Shown piece after piece: positions 60,856 to 64,000 of a stretch of DNA of 64,000 nucleotides. Source of the stretch: Neisseria dentiae (lineage in GTDB: Bacteria; Pseudomonadota; Gammaproteobacteria; Burkholderiales; Neisseriaceae). Position numbers and translations under genes: made by a program. The stretch is taken from the NCBI RefSeq assembly GCF_014055005.1, contig NZ_CP059570.1, positions 1,178,001 to 1,242,000 on the forward strand, written 5' to 3'. The notes below the pieces were generated by a model. That model saw only the letters and a program-made list of their open reading frames with translations. It did not search any database and was not told where the DNA came from. How positions within the stretch are numbered: position 1 is the first letter of the stretch; each line of letters begins with the position of its first letter.

Positions 60856-61430
60856 TTCAATATCCTCTTTCACAGAATTTCTCAAAAACTCAAAACCTGA
60901 AGCAGCCCTCAGCTTTTTGCTGAAATCGGCTACATGAAACTACGTCACGGCGTAATTTACATGGTTTGCCCACAGTTGGCTAGCCCCGAAAGACAGTTTT
61001 TTAATAAAATTTAACAACCTGTTTAACAAACATCTGTTTTAAAGCGGTTTTGGCAGAGAAAATTTCATTTCTTTCTTATTTTTATCTGCATTAAAATGCT
61101 TCCCACTCCCCTGCAACGGCCGACAATCAGACATAAAACGGCAGTTGTTTCACCTGATAACAAAATAATTTCATCCGATTACAAAATTCTATTGCCCCGT
61201 TAGATAATTTTGGTATGATACCGCCTGAATCGGATAACGGAATATAATAGCCTCGAGGCCGGAAGGAGCTGCTTGCGTTTTCAGCCATGAAGATATTTCC
61301 GGCATATCCGCCAACCTGCGTTTCGGCATCCCAAACCGTTTTCAGACGGTCTCAAACAATAAAGGCCGTCTGAAAACCACTTGCCAAACGTTGTTTTTTA
61401 CAATCACAAATCACTCAGGAGAGTTTTGGT
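60856..61430. other. Intergenic region between divergent sdhC and mdh
   Basis: About 575 bp without a supported gene. It is lower in GC than its surroundings and should contain the promoters for sdhC (leftward) and mdh (rightward). A DUS pair (TTTTCAGACGGTCTC and GGCCGTCTGAAAA) lies at about 61338-61377. No known structured RNA was recognised. Confidence 0.6.
61192..61219 (+). promoter_or_regulatory. Possible promoter for mdh
   Basis: TTGCCC (61192-61197) and TATGAT (61214-61219) with a 16-base spacer; a second TATAAT is at 61243-61248 without a clear -35. The leader to mdh would be about 200 bases and includes a DUS hairpin. Confidence 0.35.
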
Positions 61431-62411
61431 ATGAAGTCACCCGTTCGTGTTGCCGTAACCGGCGCTGCCGGCCAAATCGGTTATGCTTTACTGTTCCGCA
61501 TCGCCAGCGGCGAAATGCTGGGCAAAGACCAGCCCGTCATTCTGCAATTGCTGGACTTGCCGCAAGCCCAAAACGCCGTGAAAGGCGTGATGATGGAACT
61601 GCAAGATTGCGCATTCCCGCTCTTGGCCGACATGTTCACTACCGATGATCCTGAGGTTGCGTTTAAAGATGCCCAAGTTGCCATTCTGGTTGGTTCGCGC
61701 CCCCGCAGCAAAGGCATGGAACGTGCCGATTTGCTGCTGGCGAACGCCGAAATCTTTACCAAGCAAGGCGCTGCTTTGAATAAAGTGGCCGACCGCAACG
61801 TTAAAGTATTGGTTGTAGGCAATCCGGCCAACACCAATGCCTATATCGCCATGAAATCGGCACCCGATCTGCCCGCCAAAAACTTTACCGCCATGCTGCG
61901 CCTCGACCATAACCGCGCCTTGAGCCAAATCGCAGAAAAAACCGGCAAACCGGTTTCGGCCATTGAAAAATTGTGCGTATGGGGCAACCACTCGCCCACC
62001 ATGTATGCCGATTACCGTTTCGCCACCATCAATGGCGACAGCGTTAAGAATATGATTAACGACCAAGCCTGGAATGCCGATGTGTTCCTGCCTACCGTGG
62101 GCAAGCGCGGTGCAGCCATTATCGAAGCACGCGGCCTTTCTTCCGCCGCTTCGGCCGCCAATGCTGCCATCGACCACATCCGCGATTGGGTGTTGGGTAC
62201 CAACGGCAAATGGGTAACTATGGGCATTCCGTCTGACGGCTCTTACGGTATTCCCGAAGGCACCATGTTCGGCTTCCCCGTAACTTGCGAAAACGGCGAA
62301 TACAAATTAGTTGAAGGTTTGGATATCGACGATTTCAGCCGTGAGCGCATCAACATCACCCTGAAAGAACTGGAAGAAGAAAAAGCCGGCGTTGCCCATT
62401 TGCTGTCTTAA
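61431..62411 (+). CDS. mdh: NAD-dependent malate dehydrogenase
   Basis: 326 residues of the cytosolic-type MDH group. NAD motif VTGAAGQIGYALLFR, catalytic Asp/His in RLDHNRALSQ and WGNHSPTMYAD, and arginines in GSRPRSKGMERADLL bind malate. GGAGAG precedes the start. It completes the TCA set next to sdh, gltA and sucA. It is closely followed by a paired-DUS terminator. Confidence 0.97.
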   Translation: MKSPVRVAVTGAAGQIGYALLFRIASGEMLGKDQPVILQLLDLPQAQNAVKGVMMELQDCAFPLLADMFTTDDPEVAFKDAQVAILVGSRPRSKGMERADLLLANAEIFTKQGAALNKVADRNVKVLVVGNPANTNAYIAMKSAPDLPAKNFTAMLRLDHNRALSQIAEKTGKPVSAIEKLCVWGNHSPTMYADYRFATINGDSVKNMINDQAWNADVFLPTVGKRGAAIIEARGLSSAASAANAAIDHIRDWVLGTNGKWVTMGIPSDGSYGIPEGTMFGFPVTCENGEYKLVEGLDIDDFSRERINITLKELEEEKAGVAHLLS

Positions 62412-62440
62412 TCCTTACCAGTTTATTTTCCTCTCTACCA

Positions 62441-62476
62441 AAAAAGCCGTCTGAAATATTTTCAGACGGCTTTTTT
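62441..62476 (+). terminator. Paired-DUS rho-independent terminator of mdh
   Basis: AAAAAGCCGTCTGAAA pairs with TTTCAGACGGCTTTTT around a three-base loop and is followed by T residues, 30 bases after the mdh stop. The gap to the next gene holds nothing else recognisable. Confidence 0.85.
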
Positions 62477-62665
62477 ATAAACCAAACTTTTAGAAATATA
62501 ACGAAACCATACCGTATCGTGTGCCGAACAACCATATTTCAATATTTTACATGTACTTCACCTGCCCCAACCCTTGTAATCAGCGTAACTTCCACCATTT
62601 AGTATTTTGTTGAGGCCGCAAAGCCGCCTTGGCAAAACCCTTATCGTGTATAGAGGATGTTAAAT

Positions 62666-63031
62666 ATGAACCGCCCCTCCCCTGAAGAGTTTATTCCCAA
62701 GTTCCGCCGAAAAAAATTAGACGAACCGGGTTTTCTGAGAAAACTCGCACGCTTTGCAGGCAGACTGGGAGCTCCGGCAGTTAGACAGCTTTACGCTCTT
62801 TATTTTCTGTTTAAAGATCCTGCCACGCCCAAGCGGACGAAAATGATTATTCTCGGCGCATTAGTTTATTTTTTCAGCCCGATAGACAGTATTCCCGATT
62901 TGCTCGGCCCTTTGGGGTTTAGTGACGATATTGCGGTGATTACCTTAGTGTATGCGCAGATGAAAAGCCATCTCACCGATGAAATCCGTGAAAAAGCGCG
63001 CTTGGCAACCGAAAAACTGTTGTTGCGCTGA
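62666..63031 (+). CDS. YkvA-like DUF1232 protein
   Basis: 121 residues. MIILGALVYFFSPIDSIPDL then LGPLGFSDDIAV is the signature of the YkvA/DUF1232 family, a short membrane-associated hairpin with conserved aspartates. Start 62666 has GAGGA eight bases before it; the ATG at 62657 overlaps that site. Function unknown. Confidence 0.88.
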   Translation: MNRPSPEEFIPKFRRKKLDEPGFLRKLARFAGRLGAPAVRQLYALYFLFKDPATPKRTKMIILGALVYFFSPIDSIPDLLGPLGFSDDIAVITLVYAQMKSHLTDEIREKARLATEKLLLR

Positions 63032-63052
63032 TATGTGATTTTGAAAAGCTTA

Positions 63053-63084
63053 AAGGCCGTCTGAAAATTTTTTCAGACGGCCTT
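63053..63084. terminator. Paired-DUS hairpin between convergent genes
   Basis: AAGGCCGTCTGAAAA pairs with TTTTCAGACGGCCTT. It lies between the YkvA-like gene and the leftward lipoprotein gene and can serve both. Confidence 0.75.
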
Positions 63085-63103
63085 GTAAGGTATTTTTATT
63101 GAA

Positions 63104-63604
63104 TTACTCCAATGGGCGCATATCCATCACTTCCATCAGGAAGTTGGTAAATGCGGGATTGGAAGGTTTATTGCTCATATTCGGCCAGCGTTGTTGCCAG
63201 CCTCTCAACGCATTCTGAACATACAGCTTGGATTGCTGGCTGCTGATGGCTCCGCGCTGGCTATCCACGGCCGAACGCAGGTAAACCTCATACATGCTGT
63301 CATCCACAGAGTTTCTGCCGACCTGCTGGATGCGGAAGCGGTTGAGATACTGCGCCGCCTGAACTTTGGTAATCTGGCCCTGGCTGACCTGATAACTCAA
63401 ACGTGTTGCCTCGTCGCGGATTTTCGACACATCCGTCCAATGGCTTTCCGCCAAACGGTACGGGGCTTTTGCCGTTTGTTTTTTAGCAGGCTCTTTTTTA
63501 ACATTGGTGGGTTTAACCGGCACTTCTTTTAAAGAAGGAAGGTAAATGGTTTCACAACCTGCCAATGCAGCCAATACGAATAGGAGGGGGATATGCTTTT
63601 TCAT
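63104..63604 (-). CDS. Putative lipoprotein of unknown function
   Basis: 166 residues. Signal peptide MKKHIPLLFVLAALAGC, lipobox LAGC (Cys17). A Lys/Pro-rich linker (about 25-45) is followed by a helical domain of about 115 residues with WTDVSKIRDEATRLSYQVSQ and ALRGWQQRWPNMSN. The linker suggests the domain extends away from the membrane. ATG at 63604 starts the signal peptide; the longer frame upstream is not used. No function recognised. Confidence 0.75.
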   Translation of the reverse strand: MKKHIPLLFVLAALAGCETIYLPSLKEVPVKPTNVKKEPAKKQTAKAPYRLAESHWTDVSKIRDEATRLSYQVSQGQITKVQAAQYLNRFRIQQVGRNSVDDSMYEVYLRSAVDSQRGAISSQQSKLYVQNALRGWQQRWPNMSNKPSNPAFTNFLMEVMDMRPLE

Positions 63605-63704
63605 GCGGCACATTATAATCAGATTTAACAGATAATCCAATAATGAATGACAAGCGGTCGTTATTTTTTCCGCCCCCATCCGGAGTATCAAACGAAAGCT
63701 GTAA

Positions 63705-63728
63705 AAAAGGCCGTCTGAACGGCCTTTT
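63705..63728 (-). terminator. Terminator of cysK
   Basis: AAAAGGCCGT and ACGGCCTTTT form a stem with a four-base loop, and the minus strand runs on into T residues, 22 bases after the cysK stop. Confidence 0.75.
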
Positions 63729-63749
63729 GATATGAATTTACTGTGGTTT

Positions 63750-64000
63750 TTATGCCAAGTCGGCAAACAGCGGGGTAGAAAGATAACGCTCGCCGTAAGA
63801 AGGAATCAGCACCACAATCAGTTTGTCTTTATTTTCAGGCTTTTTAGCCAGCTCCAACGCGGCCGCCACGGCTGCACCCGAAGAAATACCAACCAAAATG
63901 CCTTCTTTCTCGGCCATGGCTCGGGCTGTTGCAAATGCAGCTTCGTTGGATGCTTTAATAATGCTGTCGTAGATGCCGGTGTTCAGAATGCTGGGCACAA
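63750..64000 (-). CDS. cysK: Cysteine synthase A (3' end only)
   Basis: The last 83 or so codons of the gene; the rest lies beyond the right edge. The segment VPSILNTGIYDSIIKASNEA, GILVGISSGAAVAAALELA and VLIPSYGERYLSTPLF is the C-terminal third of O-acetylserine sulfhydrylase; GISSGA binds the pyridoxal-phosphate pyridine ring. It makes cysteine from O-acetylserine and sulfide. Confidence 0.93.
   Translation of the reverse strand, partial: VPSILNTGIYDSIIKASNEAAFATARAMAEKEGILVGISSGAAVAAALELAKKPENKDKLIVVLIPSYGERYLSTPLFADLA

Noticed and set aside
61228..61330. Possible structured RNA in the sdhC-mdh gap
   Set aside because: Only short imperfect hairpins were seen and no known RNA family pattern fits; not enough to call a gene.

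Overview
The window is from a member of the Neisseriaceae, most likely a Neisseria-type organism of the AG-DUS lineage. The DNA uptake sequence AGGCCGTCTGAA recurs throughout, singly and as inverted pairs that form terminator-like hairpins. Correia-type repeats, an IS1016-like element and the sdh-gltA-sucA-odhB-lpdA gene order point the same way. The DNA is GC-rich apart from a few AT-rich intergenic tracts.

Positions 1-22.7 kb hold a large biosynthetic locus. A leftward operon (20066 down to the left edge) and a divergent rightward operon (20177-22686) together encode a type II fatty-acid/polyketide-like system of the aryl polyene (APE, xanthomonadin-like) class: ketosynthases, a chain-length-factor-like partner, ketoreductase, dehydratases, three acyl carrier proteins, an acyl-activating enzyme fused to a dehydratase, a thioesterase, acyltransferases, a glycosyltransferase, a LolA-like carrier, an MMPL exporter and a DUF3261 lipoprotein. 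Embedded in the leftward operon is a second module: DarA- and DarB-like enzymes of dialkylresorcinol synthesis, a BtrH-type acyltransferase-like protein, an ABC exporter and a small unknown protein. This looks like a hybrid locus for an aryl polyene-dialkylresorcinol ester (flexirubin/arcuflavin type). The ApeO-like ketosynthase at position 1 is cut by the window edge, so the cluster continues to the left.

From 22.8 to 40.8 kb lie mostly housekeeping genes: lolD and lolC, greA, proA, xseA, tRNA-Glu and tRNA-Arg, pyrC, a lipoprotein, a TusA-like protein, hemF, fdx, hscA, hpnD, hpnE, an unusual SDR and serB. Between hemF and fdx sit a decayed IS1016-like element and an IS5-type element abutting it. 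From 40.9 to 43.0 kb a small accessory island carries a signal-peptide protein and a putative H/C papain-fold effector-like protein between two copies of a 204-bp repeat, with an IS1016 end and a fossil of a second effector copy.

Positions 43.0-49.0 kb hold a DUF1508 protein, a zinc GTPase with zur and a candidate Zur operator, and the Anbu operon (proteasome-like Anbu, transglutaminase-like, alpha-E, circularly permuted ATP-grasp). The transglutaminase gene is interrupted at codon 11 by a small inverted-repeat element. An AT-rich, repeat-filled gap follows, in which one small element is inserted inside a Correia element. From 49.8 to 62.4 kb is a TCA-cycle block, read leftward from sdhC to lpdA, with rightward mdh beside it. 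The window ends with a YkvA-like protein, a lipoprotein and the 3' end of cysK.
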